Of a stretch of DNA of 64,000 nt, positions 53,587 through 64,000 are shown piece by piece (the stretch's first letter is position 1; the number at the start of each line of letters is the position of its first letter). The stretch covers positions 744,012 through 808,011 of the forward strand of contig JAVTLE010000004.1 of NCBI GenBank assembly GCA_033439295.1, written 5' to 3'. The notes beneath the pieces are model-generated. The model was not told where the DNA came from and searched no databases. It worked only from the letters and a program-made list of their open reading frames with translations. The translations under genes and the position numbers were made by a program. This stretch comes from Deuterostichococcus epilithicus (lineage: Eukaryota > Chlorophyta > Trebouxiophyceae > Prasiolales > Stichococcaceae).

Positions 53587-54545
53587 CGAATGCTACTGCG
53601 GCACCGCTGAGGCCTGCTTGAGTGCAGAGAGCCTACGAGAAGGCTTGCTAACGGCTGCTTTCAAACCTGCTCAACCAGACCGCCCGTTGCTCCGGCTGCC
53701 CGGGCCTGCTGCAGATGATGACGGGGGCTATACAGTATCCGAGCTAGAGTGTCCAAGCCGGTATGCTGCCACGAAGTGCTGACATGCCACGTTCGAGGAG
53801 GAGGACGCGGCGGGCAAGAACCGCTGCACAGAGTCGCTGCTGCAAAGGGGTTGACGGCGGCCTCGCGGAAACCTGCTGCTGGAGGTGAAGATCGCAACTG
53901 CTCGCGAGCATGCAACACCGCCGCATGCTCGCAGGGACAGCCGCTCGGGTCGAAAGAGATATCCTCTGGTCCCGTTCGCCGGGCTACCACGAGCGTCCTC
54001 GATGACGAGCAGGGGGTGTGCAGAGAGCCCGGATCGAGGGCGAGCGATCTGGAGCGAAACTGCACAATGGCAGCTGGTGCAGTGGATTTGCGAGAAGACA
54101 AACACCAGACCATCAGCTGTATAGTGCTTTGATTCGCCTTCCCAAAGCTAAAATAATGCAGACAGCCGGCCGTCTGTCTCACAGTATCCACTGCCTTCCG
54201 AGACTCAGCCTCCAGCCGACGCCGCGTTTGGCAGCAGCTTTTGCACCGCAGAGAATCCACAAAATGTCTACTCGTAGCAACGGTGGCATTGTGGTAAGCC
54301 CCTGCGTCTTCCTTTCGTATCTTCGACATTTTTCATGGCCTGAAACAGATGATCGTACCTGCCACGTCGACGCCTTTGCGGCGTGATTGTGCCACAGACT
54401 TGCATTCGATAATACTGTATGGATTTTGCACCCAAAGCTTCCGTAGAAATCCGTGCTGGATGGATCGTTACCAAGTGTGCGTGGCATTGACAAGCTGCGG
54501 CGCTTCAAGGTTCAACAGAAAGTGACGCTGTTCCTGCAGACCGCC
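53587..54545. other. Divergent intergenic region
   Basis: About 0.96 kb between the bHLH2 start (-) and the SDR1 start (+), presumably holding both promoters. In-frame sequence upstream of the chosen SDR1 Met extends to 54453, so SDR1 might start earlier. No other gene is seen. Confidence 0.5.
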
Positions 54546-57500
54546 ATGGCGGATATCGCTTCAAAGGCCGCAGAAACCGTCAAGGACACGGTGAAGGGTG
54601 CTGCAAAGTCCGTTGACCCCAAGAAGGGCGAGGCGGCACCGATGCACGGCAAGATCGCCATTGTCACAGGGTGCGGCAGCAGATATCTGCGTGTCGTGTC
54701 ACAAGAACTGTTACTGTACGCTCCCCTTTGCAGCAATGCACGTGAAGCAGTCTGACAGGGTCTGTTGCGCCGCCGCTTGTGTTATGGGACTTACTACGCC
54801 GCTAACGACGGGTCTGCCGCACAATGCAGAGGAAATGCCGGGCTGGGTTTCGAGACCAGCAAGGCGATTGCCAAGGCTGGCGGCCATGTGGTTTTGGCAG
54901 TCCGCAACCCTGAGAAGGGCGCAGAGTGCGCCGCCGCCACTGCTGCCATCACAGCTGCAACACACGAGCAACAAGGCTGGCCTTATGCTGCCTCGACTTC
55001 CTTGCACTACGTGCACCCGGACTTGGACTACTGGTTTGACGACTGAACACCTCGGTGTTGCGAATCTCACACTGATACGAGCTGTCTGATCCTGTAGGGC
55101 AGTGCAAATGATACAGAAGGAGGTGGATGCAGTGAACGGCGGCGGCAAGGTCGAGGCGCTGCATCTAGACCTTGCTTCCCTCAGGTACATGCCACCAGGC
55201 ATTCTACACTTCTCTGTTTAAAAATATCAGATTGCGCCTGCGCACCCTTCCACATGCGCCTGTGACAAGCTGTACGAAAGGCTGTGCTGCGGTCGCAGCC
55301 CGCTAGGTACAGCATGCGCATCCCATAGCCATCACTGTCTCCAGCGCGATTTGGATGTCCAGATGGCTCTATCCTGCAGAGTTCAGCCGACTTTACTGGA
55401 ATAGTAGAGTTGGCCAGTGCAAGTCTGACCTCCCGGCTGCTGGACTGCTCTGCAGGTCGGTCCACAATTTTGCACAGGATTTCAAACAGAAGAACCAGCA
55501 GCTGCATGTGCTCGTTAACAATGCGGGAGAATTCGTCCCCCAGGACAAAGTCACAGAGGACGGCTTCGAGGTGCACTTCTCATCCCTGCAATTACGATGC
55601 AGTTGTGTTTGTTGTGTCACCACAGCGCCGACGGAAGCTCTACAGATCATCTGCACAGCCTGATTGCCGAAGGGCCAATGAACACAAATCAACAATGTGA
55701 GGCAGCAACCTGCACTGAGCAGTTGCATGCGGATAGAGTCTCTTCCCCGGCCGTCGTCAGGCAGGACCTTCAAAAACAAATGCATTCACTGGTTTGCCCG
55801 TGCCTCTCCGCAGATCACGACCGGCACCAACCACATGGGGCACTGGTACCTCACGCAGCTGCTGGTGGACAGGCTGAAGGCCAGCACCCCGGCGCGCATT
55901 GTATGGGTCACCTCGCCGTCAGAGACCTCCACCCCCGACATCGACTGGAACAACCTCGAGTGAGGCTGCTTTGGTCTCGCATCTCGTGGATGCCCCAACT
56001 TCGCGGCTGCACAGGGCTGCTCACTGCCTGTGCGTGGGTGTGATACCTGACACACTTAGGTGTGATTGTCTGTGGCGCCACAGCATGTGGTCTCAAATTG
56101 AGCGCTGCAGCGTGCAACAAACCATGCTGTCGTTTGGGCAGGGGTATCGGCAAGCAGAGTGACCTCACAATGTACGGTCTCACAAAGTTGTACAATGTGC
56201 TCTCCATGAAGGTGCGTCTGACCGCCTGTCGCGTTCCTTCAGACTGCACCATGAGCATGCATCTTGCAGTCCTCCATATGCCATCATGGGTGTCCTCTGT
56301 CGACTTTGCGTGTTTCTGCTGGTGGGCCGTGGGGTAACAGCAGGCTGGGCACACGTGCTGAGGACGTATAGTGCATTCCATCTCACAGGAGTTTCAGAAG
56401 CGGCTGGCAGGCACGGGCATTGAGACCTTTGCGGCGCAGCCTGGCATCGCCAAGACCGAGATCTTCGGCAAGATTGACACGGGCGTCGCCAAGCCCATGG
56501 CGACAGTCCTGGTGCGTCTGGAAATGCACGAAACGTGCCGCTGCGCCTTCATGCATTGCTGCGAATCGGCGACTGCATTCTCCAGTCCGACAGAGCAGCC
56601 CGAGCTAGGCGCCCCCTTTCGAAAGCCGAGAGCCGAGGAGAGTCTCGAAAGCTAGAACGTCGCAACAGCGCACCATTTGCGAGCTTGACGCCTGCCCTTC
56701 ACTTCTTGCGGGTGGCATGCACAGGCAAATGTGGGACCCGTCATCGGGCAGACGGCCGAGGAGGGTGCGCGCGCAGTCGTGTATGCAGCGACCAACCCCG
56801 ACATGGAAGGCAAAGCTTCTATTCCTGGGCCTGCCTGATGCTCGCCAGCATCACTCAACTCTTGTGATCGTTGCTCTGCTTGATCATCTGCGCGCATAAA
56901 ACTCAAACTGCGACATGGTGCATTCGAAACCATCAAGTGCCCAAGCTCTGCTGTGTCTGACGGTTCTCTGGTCCCTCACAGGCAAGGGCGGTGACGTGGA
57001 GCACATCGTCGGTGCGTTCTTTTCCTGATGCCTCGACATGCTTCTCGCAATTCGTGCAGATGCGCAGTCTCTGCGCTGGTACCTCCTTGCAGTTGACCAG
57101 CTACGAAGAGTGATGTCCCTTGCTCATGCGCCGCCACAGGACCATTCTACAGCTCGCTGGGCCCGGCGACGCCGTACGGCGGCTCCAACATCGCCAACAT
57201 TGGCAACACAGGCGAGTGCTGGAAGTCATGCATCCCAGTTGGCCAGCTTGTGCACAGCTCATCATCGTGCACAGCGGGGCAGTCCGCCGCTCAGCGTGTT
57301 GTGCATGGCATGCGGCATACGGCATCCCTGTTGAAGCAGAGTTGTTTGGGCAGCCCTGCATGCGCTGATTGCGTCCTGTAGTCTCAATGTAATTACGCCA
57401 ATGTTGCTTTTTGCGACATATTGGCGGATTGACATTGCTGTGAATGCGCTGGATTTGTTGACATGCAGCTGAGCGTCCAGCGTCCAACGATCGGGCGTAT

Positions 57501-57599
57501 GACGACGAGCAGGCTGCACGCCTTCACGACGAGACTAGCCGCATCATTGGCCAGAAGGTCAAGGACTTCGATTCCGACTCGCCGCAACAGTGGGTTTAG
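54546..57599 (+). CDS. Short-chain dehydrogenase/reductase, copy 1
   Basis: Classical-type SDR (NAD(P)-dependent oxidoreductase, retinol-dehydrogenase/WWOX/TIC32-like); substrate unknown. Eleven exons join to 359 aa: 54546-54670, 54830-54925, 55098-55184, 55456-55570, 55814-55959, 56142-56211, 56389-56511, 56725-56809, 56982-57011, 57140-57211 and 57469-57599. The N-terminus is an amphipathic, LEA-like helix (SKAAETVKDTVKGAAKSV). Then come the cofactor motif TGGNAGLG, the D-L-A-S-L strand (ALHLDLASLR), the structural NNAG, NHMGHWYLTQLL, Ser in WVTSPSE, and the catalytic YGLTK (YxxxK). Introns 8 and 10 have GC donors (AAG|GCAAAG, CAG|GCGAGT). The next gene is a tandem paralogue with nearly the same exon lengths (87, 115, 70, 123, 85 and 30 bp conserved). 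Confidence 0.88.
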
Positions 57600-58266
57600 A
57601 GTGGTGATCTGCGATGGAGTCGTGTTGACAGTCCAATGAGAGGGAGGTCATCAGCTCCAACAACAGCAGGCTGTTCTGATGTCTGTGCCCTTGATGTGAG
57701 GATTCTTTCTGAAAGTCTCAGGCAGCAAATGCAGGCTGTCTGTCGAGTTCGCCAAGCAGCGCACATTGTGCTGCCACATATTTCTGTCAGCTGTGATCGA
57801 TCCTGCCGCCGCTGAAATTGCTTTTGGAACAATTTGACACCTGTATATGCATTCAGCAACGTACATTGAGCGAGGATCATTGTAGTACAGCAGCAGATAC
57901 CCGCAGACCCTCTGGCCATCAGACCATGGATGAGCTCTACATATGCCTGATCGTGTGCTGATGCTCCGTCTTCAACTCTGTCCCTCAGGGTTTATAGGCT
58001 ATAGCAGTTGCTGCAAGACTCTTCTCAGAAGATCAAGGCGGTAAGGACTGAAGCGAGGTTGACTGTCACATTCGCGCAGAGGATATATATACGTGCACAT
58101 CCTGCGCGCGGTTTGCCAGCAATTTGCATGTCTAGGATTTTGGATCCTGACGAGGATCTCTGGATCTGCTTGTCTGACACCGCCACGACGAATCTGCTGA
58201 AAGGCCGGTCGACACCGCTCCGCGGCTGTCATTTTGCGAACACCAAAACTTTTAAAGCAATTCAAT
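57600..58266. other. Intergenic between tandem SDR genes
   Basis: About 0.67 kb with no supported exon. It should hold the SDR1 3' UTR and SDR2 promoter. The SDR2 start at 58267 is itself tentative. Confidence 0.45.
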
Positions 58267-61200
58267 ATGCAGCTCGCCAACCGCCTGTCATCGAGCATCG
58301 CCAAGCAGCACTGCACCCCTCTCGTGCTACAACGGCAGCTGGCTGGTACTTGCACAGCGCCACGACAGCAACACCTCGGACGGAGGAAAATGACAGGCAT
58401 CATGGTGGGTGGTGATTTGACGTATCGCGGGATGATCATCCGTGCCTGCTTGCGCATGCATCACTCAAGTTGTGCACGATTGCAAGGGGCACGTGTTGTC
58501 GACAAGTCTGCAGCTGTCGTGGCATATGTCCCTGCTGCCCTCTGACTGAGTGATTTTGCTTCGGTCGCGTTTGGTTGTGCGAAACCGTCGCATCTCGGAC
58601 GGCCGCTGACAATACGGCACCGCGAACTGCAGGCAAAGGCATCGGACGCCGTCGCGCAGGCAGCCGACAAGGTGAAGGACTCCACCAGCTCGGGAACAGT
58701 GCAGGGCATCGCCGACAAGGTCAAGGGCGCCTCCAAGGCGGGCGACTCAGCGCCCATGCACGGGCGCACTGCGGTGGTGAGTGCGGCACACATGGCGGCA
58801 TACTGCTCTTCCACCCGCCTTAGCATTTTTCCAGGTGTGTGCACGCCTCCAAGTGCACCTGCATCCACTTGCGTGTGCAGCCCTATGACCGAAAAAGCTG
58901 TCCTGACAAGATCCTCATCGCCTGTGCCATCATGTGAGCAGGTGACCGGCGCAAACTCTGGCATTGGGTACGAGGCCAGCGTGAAGATGGCACAGGCTGG
59001 CGGCCACATTCTGCTGGCGGTCCGCAACCCCGAGAAGGGCGAGGAGTGAGTATGCCGGCGTCTGCGTTCGATGACTCGCGGCCTGCCCAGCGAGCTGTTC
59101 CATTGCCTGCAGCAGCGGCAGCTTGTACCCGCACTCAGCCGCCGCCAGGAGTGACAAGATGGTGGTGTCTTGGCGATGCTTGCAGGGCCAGGCGCACGAT
59201 CCAGGAGACAGCAGACGAGGCCGGCGAGGGTGGCAAGGCTGAACCGCTCCACATCGACCTGGCCTCCCTGAGGTGCGCCTGTTCAGCCAGCGAGGCAGGA
59301 TTAACCTTCATCGCCCCGATGACGCTGCACACGTGCGCGCATATTGTATGCACATGCTTAAAGATGCGCTCAGATCTAATCCTGTACTTTGCTCCTCCGA
59401 ACTGGCTGTTCCCGTGTTGCCAGCCGGTTGATGTGAAAACGCTGGCATTCTCACTTCGCAGGTCGGTGCACAAGTTTGCGGAGGAGCTGAAGAAGCGCGA
59501 CCAGCCGGTGCATGTGCTGCTGAACAACGGCGGTGACTTCTCGCCGCCCGACAACCCCACCGAAGATGGTTTCGAGGTGTGCTTCCGCCGTCGCTTGCAG
59601 TCTTAGTCGTGGATGTCTGCCTTGTCGTGGCTGTGTGAATGCACGGCCCTGCTGGCCCATGAGTTTCTGAGCAACACAAGCCACCCCAAATTTGGTAGCT
59701 GTGTTGGAGAATGACGGCAGACCTGTGAGTGCGCAACTCTATTGGCGACTGACGGCAGACCTGTGAGTGTGCAAATTTACTACCATCTCACCAATGAATC
59801 GCTGATCGTGCACCCGCAGTACCTCACCGGCGTCAACTACTTTGCACACTGGGTGAGTACTGACAACCTGCAATAGCTGCCTTTCACTGGGGCTCACCCA
59901 CTGGCTGTGCGTTGTGTTGTGTTCCTGCAGCTTGATCGGTTTGGAAGCGTATCCTTGACTGTGCACTTGCGGCGTTTGCGCAGTACCTCACCCAGTTGCT
60001 GGTCGACAACCTGAAGAAGGGCGGCGCTGGGGCGCGCGTGGTCTTCACCACCAGCCCCAGCGAGTCGAAGACCACCGACATCGACTTCGACAATCTGGAG
60101 TGCGCCTCGCACCCGCACAAATCTCGCCACCTCGTGTCCTGCCAGGACTCGTCACTACGTGTGCCTCGCCAACGCCTGAAGCCTGCAGCACCGGTGGTGC
60201 AACCGCAGTTGCTGCAGGTTCCGCTTTGAATACTCGTCATGCTGTCACCGTCTGATCTGACTAATATTTTGCCTGCTGCAGGGGCGTTGGCAAGTCGTCC
60301 ACAGTGGCCATGTACGGGTTGACGAAGCTGTATGCCATCCTCGCCATGCAGGTGACGAGAATGAATTCTCCGATTGCATTGGGCACTCCGATTGCATTGG
60401 GCACCTGCCTGACAGTGCGCACCACGCTCCCACAGCCTGGTGCACCATTATTCCCGGCTCTGCAACACGGCAGTCAGATCTGCTTCCCGAGCATCAAGCA
60501 GCATCAACGGTGCATGGCCTCACTGGCATGCTTGGCATGATGCAGTATCAAGCTCGTTTTATCAAACGTCATTGGCTAGCCGGAGCCCTAAGCTCTTGGG
60601 TCTTACGGCGCGCAGGAGTTCCAGAAGCGCCTGTCGGGCAGCGGCATCGAGTTCTACGCGGCGCACCCGGGCATCGCCAAGTCCGGCATCTTCGACCGCA
60701 TGGAGGCCAGCTGGGACAAGCCGCTGTCCACCCTGCTGGTGCGCGCTCTGCCTTCCTCTGCAGCACAGAAGCTGGCTTGCTGTAGAAAAGCTCTTCGCCT
60801 GCATGCATGTCGCCAACAAGGGCACCTTCGATCGCATGGAGGCGGCCAGCTGAAACAAGCCCCAGCCTAGCCTGCTGGTGCGCCTCGACCCTCAGGGTCG
60901 AGTGGGGCCGGCCTCTGTTGGGAAAGCCGCTCCAGCTGTGTGCTGGCCTAGTGTGTCAGATGGCCTGCAGATGCCGACTGCTTGGCTGCGCCAGGCTGCG
61001 GCTGTCCAGCTGCTCGCAGCAGCATCTCTCCCTGATGAGCGCGCCGCTGTCACCTGCAGAAACTGGCGGGACCCATTGTGGGCCAGACCGCAGAGGCAGG
61101 CTCGCGCGCCATTGTGCACGCTGCCACATCCCCTGACATGGCAGGCAAGTGCTGAAGCGATGTGACCCTAAAACCTGCTTCGAAATTTTGTCACGACTGC

Positions 61201-61988
61201 ACATGCTGGATGCTTTTTGTGCTGAGACCTAGCTGCATGTATCCCTCCCTCCCATACAGGCCTTCATTCCCACATGGGCTCATTCAGTCAGAATGATACT
61301 TCTGTCTTGCCAAGCTATAACTTGTCGTGCTTGTGAATGTTGCTGCGCAGGCAAGGGCGGCGACCCAGACCACGTTGTTGGTGAGATGAGATATCTTCAA
61401 CTTTTGCTACATTGCCGACAAATCCATGCTGATCTAACCACACGCTGTTGATGGTTGGCTGTGATGCACCCTGCGGCTGTTTCAAGATGATGCAACAAGT
61501 CAACAACGCCTCCAGATGAGTCGTTGAATGATGTACGGCAAGGAAAATGCTCTTGGCATACTGTGACCCGACTCTTCCTGCCCAGGCCCCTTTTACGGTC
61601 CGCTGAAGGAGGTTTCGCCAGCAGGGACCAGCGGCCTCATCACAAACACCGGCAACACAGGTACGTTTCATGCACAAATGTGCAGAATGTTTGACACTGC
61701 TGAACTTACTACACTGCATTGAATCTTGTGCAGCATCTTGGTCGCTCGCTCGAGGTGTTGTCGCAGCTCTGACATCGAAGCGTCAATGCACATCGCTTTC
61801 GGGTTATGCTGGCCGGCAGCTGATGTCATTTTCTGATCCCTCATCTGTGTTGAACGTGCACAGATGACCGGCCAGCCCGCAACCCGCGCGCATTTGACGC
61901 TGACTTGGCGGCGCGGCTGTACGACGAGACAGCACGCATCCTCACCCACAAGATCAAGGACTTTGACCCCGACCGCAAGTTTGCTTGA
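58267..61988 (+). CDS. Short-chain dehydrogenase/reductase, copy 2 (possibly organelle-targeted)
   Basis: Tandem paralogue of the preceding SDR, 13 exons, 414 aa: 58267-58404, 58633-58776, 58942-59045, 59186-59272, 59462-59576, 59820-59852, 59984-60099, 60282-60351, 60616-60738, 61060-61144, 61351-61380, 61586-61660 and 61864-61988. Exon 1 (MQLANRLSSSIAKQHC, then Arg/Gln/Thr-rich and acid-free) resembles a plastid or mitochondrial presequence absent from copy 1. Motifs: canonical TGANSGIG, LHIDLASLR, NNGG in place of the usual NNAG, Ser in FTTSPSE, and catalytic YGLTK. Exons 6-7 correspond to the single exon 5 of copy 1, split by an extra intron after NYFAHW. Intron 10 uses the strong GC donor CAG|GCAAGT, at the same position as a GC donor in copy 1. 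Exon 1 could be spurious, with translation starting in exon 2. Confidence 0.86.
59722..59790 (+). repeat. Short tandem duplication upstream of SDR2 exon 6
   Basis: TGACGGCAGACCTGTGAGTG occurs twice, at about 59712 and about 59750, inside intron 5. Confidence 0.8.
60790..60905 (+). repeat. Copy of SDR2 exon 9 end in intron 9
   Basis: ACCTTCGATCGCATGGAGGC near 60822 and CTGCTGGTGCGCCTCGACCC near 60873 copy ATCTTCGACCGCATGGAGGC and CTGCTGGTGCGCGCTCTGCC at the end of exon 9 and its donor. The copy contains an in-frame TGA after GGCCAGC. Confidence 0.87.
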
Positions 61989-63188
61989 GAATTTACATTC
62001 ATTGGCTCGAGATGATTGCAGCAGCCGCATTTTTGCCGCACGCACGCCAGCAGCATGCAGGATCGATTTTTGGAGACGTCAGATTCGATAAGTCCTGAGC
62101 ATCGCGAAATTCCGAACGCAACTATGTGCAGTGCAACTACAGCAAGCATGCTGCACCCCTAACGCCGTCCTTCTGCAGCCACCACCTCTGCGCATATAGC
62201 ACCGCACCTCTCCAAATTGTCAGCTGGTATCCATCACTGTACCTCAACGTGATGCTCAGGCCTAATTTCCAAACGCAACTAGGTGCAGCGCAAGTACAGC
62301 AGGCACGCTGCACCCTTAACAACGTCACCCTTCAGCCGCCGCCTCTGCGCGCACAGCACCACACCTCTCCAGGTAGTCAGCTGGCACCCGTTAACGTAGT
62401 ACCTCAACGTGATGCTCATGCTTGGCTGACCCTGCGCAATTACGGTCCCCCCACCTGTCTCGACTTCATCTCGCTGGATGCGGGAAAGTCAATTGGGTGC
62501 CGCACTACTCCCACAATGCCTAGCACACTGCCTTGTCCAATACGTTTCGCTATAGCTTTTGCCTGTTTGACACTACTGACCCTTGCAGCCACCGTCTAGC
62601 GCACCTGGGACACTTTCCTGTCTGCCTGACCTCGAGCCAGGTGCCTTTTCTGTTGTGTGCATGCTGCTTGGCCGATCCCGCCTGAGTGCATTCCACCCGG
62701 CTCGCAGCCTTAGTTGCGGGGAAAGTATCGCCGCACTACTCCCGCTGCACCAGGTCGATGCGGTGAGCACGAGTCTACACTTACCGACGACAGAGCCTCA
62801 GCTGGGCCGAGCCAGAAGAGGTCCTAACGATGGGCAGCTTGCGCTCTATGATAGCGACCAACCTTTATCAAAAGCACAGCAGCCTTGGCCTTGCAAGCTC
62901 GTGTGGCGTGCGACTGCAGCGGGTTGGTCCAAGTTTTCGAATCCGGTGCAAACCAGCCCTTCTTGAGTCCACGCTAACAGCAGCTCTCTTTGATTCTGAT
63001 GCTTGTCGGATCTTCGAATGTCCCTGCATGGCTCGGTCAACCTGCTGTGACTTACCGACACACCGCCTGGCCGCACGCCACCATGTCAGCTGCGGCAGTG
63101 CCAGCTCAGGTGCGTGCTTCAAATATAAATGTGAAGTTGCAGACACCACAAGTGCATACAAGCCTGCAACGACTGGACGTGTGCGAAT
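61989..63188. other. Intergenic, 1.2 kb, with a direct repeat
   Basis: No supported gene. A diverged tandem duplication of about 165 bp fills about 62105-62420, listed separately. The remainder shows only short chance open frames and should contain the promoter of the RING/RBR gene. Confidence 0.5.
62105..62422. repeat. Diverged tandem duplication, unit about 165 bp
   Basis: Two successive units begin near 62118 (CGCAACTATGTGCAGTGCAA) and 62275 (CGCAACTAGGTGCAGCGCAA). Both end with GTACCTCAACGTGATGCTCA-like sequence (near 62239 and 62399). No open frame spans both. Confidence 0.88.
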
Positions 63189-64000
63189 ATGCAGGCGCCT
63201 GTGCAAATCGACTTGAGCGCCCCAGATGCCGCCGTGCTCTGGCCAGCCTCGCCGATCGATCTGGACGCCCTCAGCGACTCAGAGCTCGCACTGCCCTCTA
63301 AGCGGCGACGTCGAAGTCGAGAACCTCAGGTCATCGAGGTGCGGATCAGTCACCCAAGTTTCTCGATGGTGGAGTGCAGCTACAGCAAGTTGGTCTTCAG
63401 GACGCAACACCCCGCGCAACTGAGTGTCCCGCTCGACTGTCCCAACGACCCAGTCTTGCCGGTTGCACAGCACGTCCACCTGTGCTTCAGCAGGTTCCAT
63501 CCTAGCCATGCCAGTGACAGCATTCCTGCCGCAGTACTGCAGACACTACTTACTGTCATGTTGCACGCGCAGCTCGGCTCGTCCCCGTCGTCCAGCGACG
63601 AAGATGATGTGCGCTTCATCGGCAACGGCGCAGCAGAGCGGAAAGCCGTCCAGGCGCGCAGGCTGCGGCAGCTGCATCACCCGCCCGGGGTGCGGCGGGA
63701 CCCCGCCCAGCGGCGGCGGCACGCACGCGGCGGGGCGGCCGCCGCCGCCGATACCATCTGCATCGACAGCGAAGACGACGGCGGTGCAGGGTCTGCCGCC
63801 GGCACGGCAGCCGGCGGCGGCACGGACGCCGCAGCCGCCGCGGACGCTGCAGCAGCAGCCGCCGCAGGCGGCGCAGCCCCGGCAGCAGAGGATGGCGACC
63901 CGTGCACCAGCAGCTGCGGCATCTGCCTGAATGACGAGCTGGCGAGGCGCAGCATGTACCGCCTGGACGGATGCCGCCACGAGTTTTGCCGCGCGTGCCT
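63189..64000 (+). CDS. RING/RBR-like E3 ubiquitin ligase, N-terminal part (runs off right edge)
   Basis: An uninterrupted 270-codon frame from ATG at 63189 to the window end. It opens MQAPVQIDLSAPDAAVLWPA, then a basic patch (SKRRRRSRE). A compact segment (IEVRISHPSFSMVECSYSKL, VFRTQHPAQLSVPLDCP) follows, then acidic Ser-rich (SSPSSSDEDDVRFIGNG) and Ala/Gly-rich linkers containing TICIDSEDD, a SUMO-interaction-like hydrophobic/acidic patch. At the edge it enters CGICLNDELARRSMYRLDGC, then RHEFCRACL. The order C-x2-C, then C-x-H-x2-C-x2-C, is the start of a RING finger; the wording R-L-D-G-C-R-H-E-F-C resembles RING1 of RING-between-RING ligases. Whether IBR and RING2 follow is outside the window. 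A start in an upstream exon is possible. Confidence 0.72.
   Translation, partial: MQAPVQIDLSAPDAAVLWPASPIDLDALSDSELALPSKRRRRSREPQVIEVRISHPSFSMVECSYSKLVFRTQHPAQLSVPLDCPNDPVLPVAQHVHLCFSRFHPSHASDSIPAAVLQTLLTVMLHAQLGSSPSSSDEDDVRFIGNGAAERKAVQARRLRQLHHPPGVRRDPAQRRRHARGGAAAAADTICIDSEDDGGAGSAAGTAAGGGTDAAAAADAAAAAAAGGAAPAAEDGDPCTSSCGICLNDELARRSMYRLDGCRHEFCRAC

Noticed and set aside
1-64000. tRNA, rRNA, CRISPR array or intact virus-like element
   Set aside because: Scanning by eye found no tRNA T-loop/acceptor pairing, no rRNA core sequence, no regularly spaced repeats of CRISPR type and no recognisable capsid, integrase or reverse-transcriptase frame. This is not a substitute for a computed search.

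Overview
This is a nuclear window from a GC-rich, intron-dense green alga. Plant-type families (WHITE-type ABCG transporter, FNT/NAR1 transporter, thaumatin-like protein, bHLH factors) sit beside Pro/Thr- and Gln-rich low-complexity proteins typical of chlorophytes. Coding exons are very GC-rich and short (30-850 bp), and introns are 100-1000 bp. A truncated, frame-broken 5' fragment of the ciliary gene IFT88 would suit a coccoid, non-flagellate chlorophycean lineage; that is inference, and the species is not identified.

Layout. 1-616 (+): 3' end of an organellar-type leucyl-tRNA synthetase. About 1.1-1.9 kb (-): small putative chloroplast membrane protein. 2.6-4.6 kb (+): spindle-checkpoint protein MAD2, complete in 7 exons. 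5.3-6.1 kb (+): Pro/Gln-rich protein with a lipidation-type N-terminus. 6.9-7.9 kb (-): IFT88 remnant. 9.7-29.5 kb (+): one very large gene, modelled in 33 exons as a full-size ABCG transporter (about 1818 aa) with an EGF-like, Cys-rich ectodomain. 30.0-33.9 kb (-): type II membrane O-fucosyltransferase-like protein. 34.4-36.1 kb (+): thaumatin-like protein. 36.6-39.7 kb (-): formate/nitrite-type transporter. 41.1-44.9 kb and 51.2-53.6 kb (-): two related bHLH factors flanking a secreted Pro/Thr-rich protein (46.5-49.2 kb, -). 54.5-57.6 and 58.3-62.0 kb (+): tandem SDR paralogues. 63.2 kb to the end (+): start of a RING/RBR-like E3 ligase. Each complete multi-exon model closes in frame from start to stop with compatible intron phases.

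The most striking signal is in the introns. In at least seven genes (ABCG, O-FucT, FNT, both bHLH, SDR2 and, less extensively, others) introns carry one to four diverged copies of the neighbouring exon, often including its splice junction. This looks like repeated local duplication across exon-intron boundaries followed by decay, or a reservoir of alternative exons. GC-AG introns also look strongly over-represented (8 of roughly 95 modelled introns). The genes do not form an operon or an obvious pathway cluster. Surface and secretory functions are common (ABCG, O-FucT, thaumatin-like, secreted PT-rich protein), and the neighbouring bHLH and SDR pairs look like local duplications.
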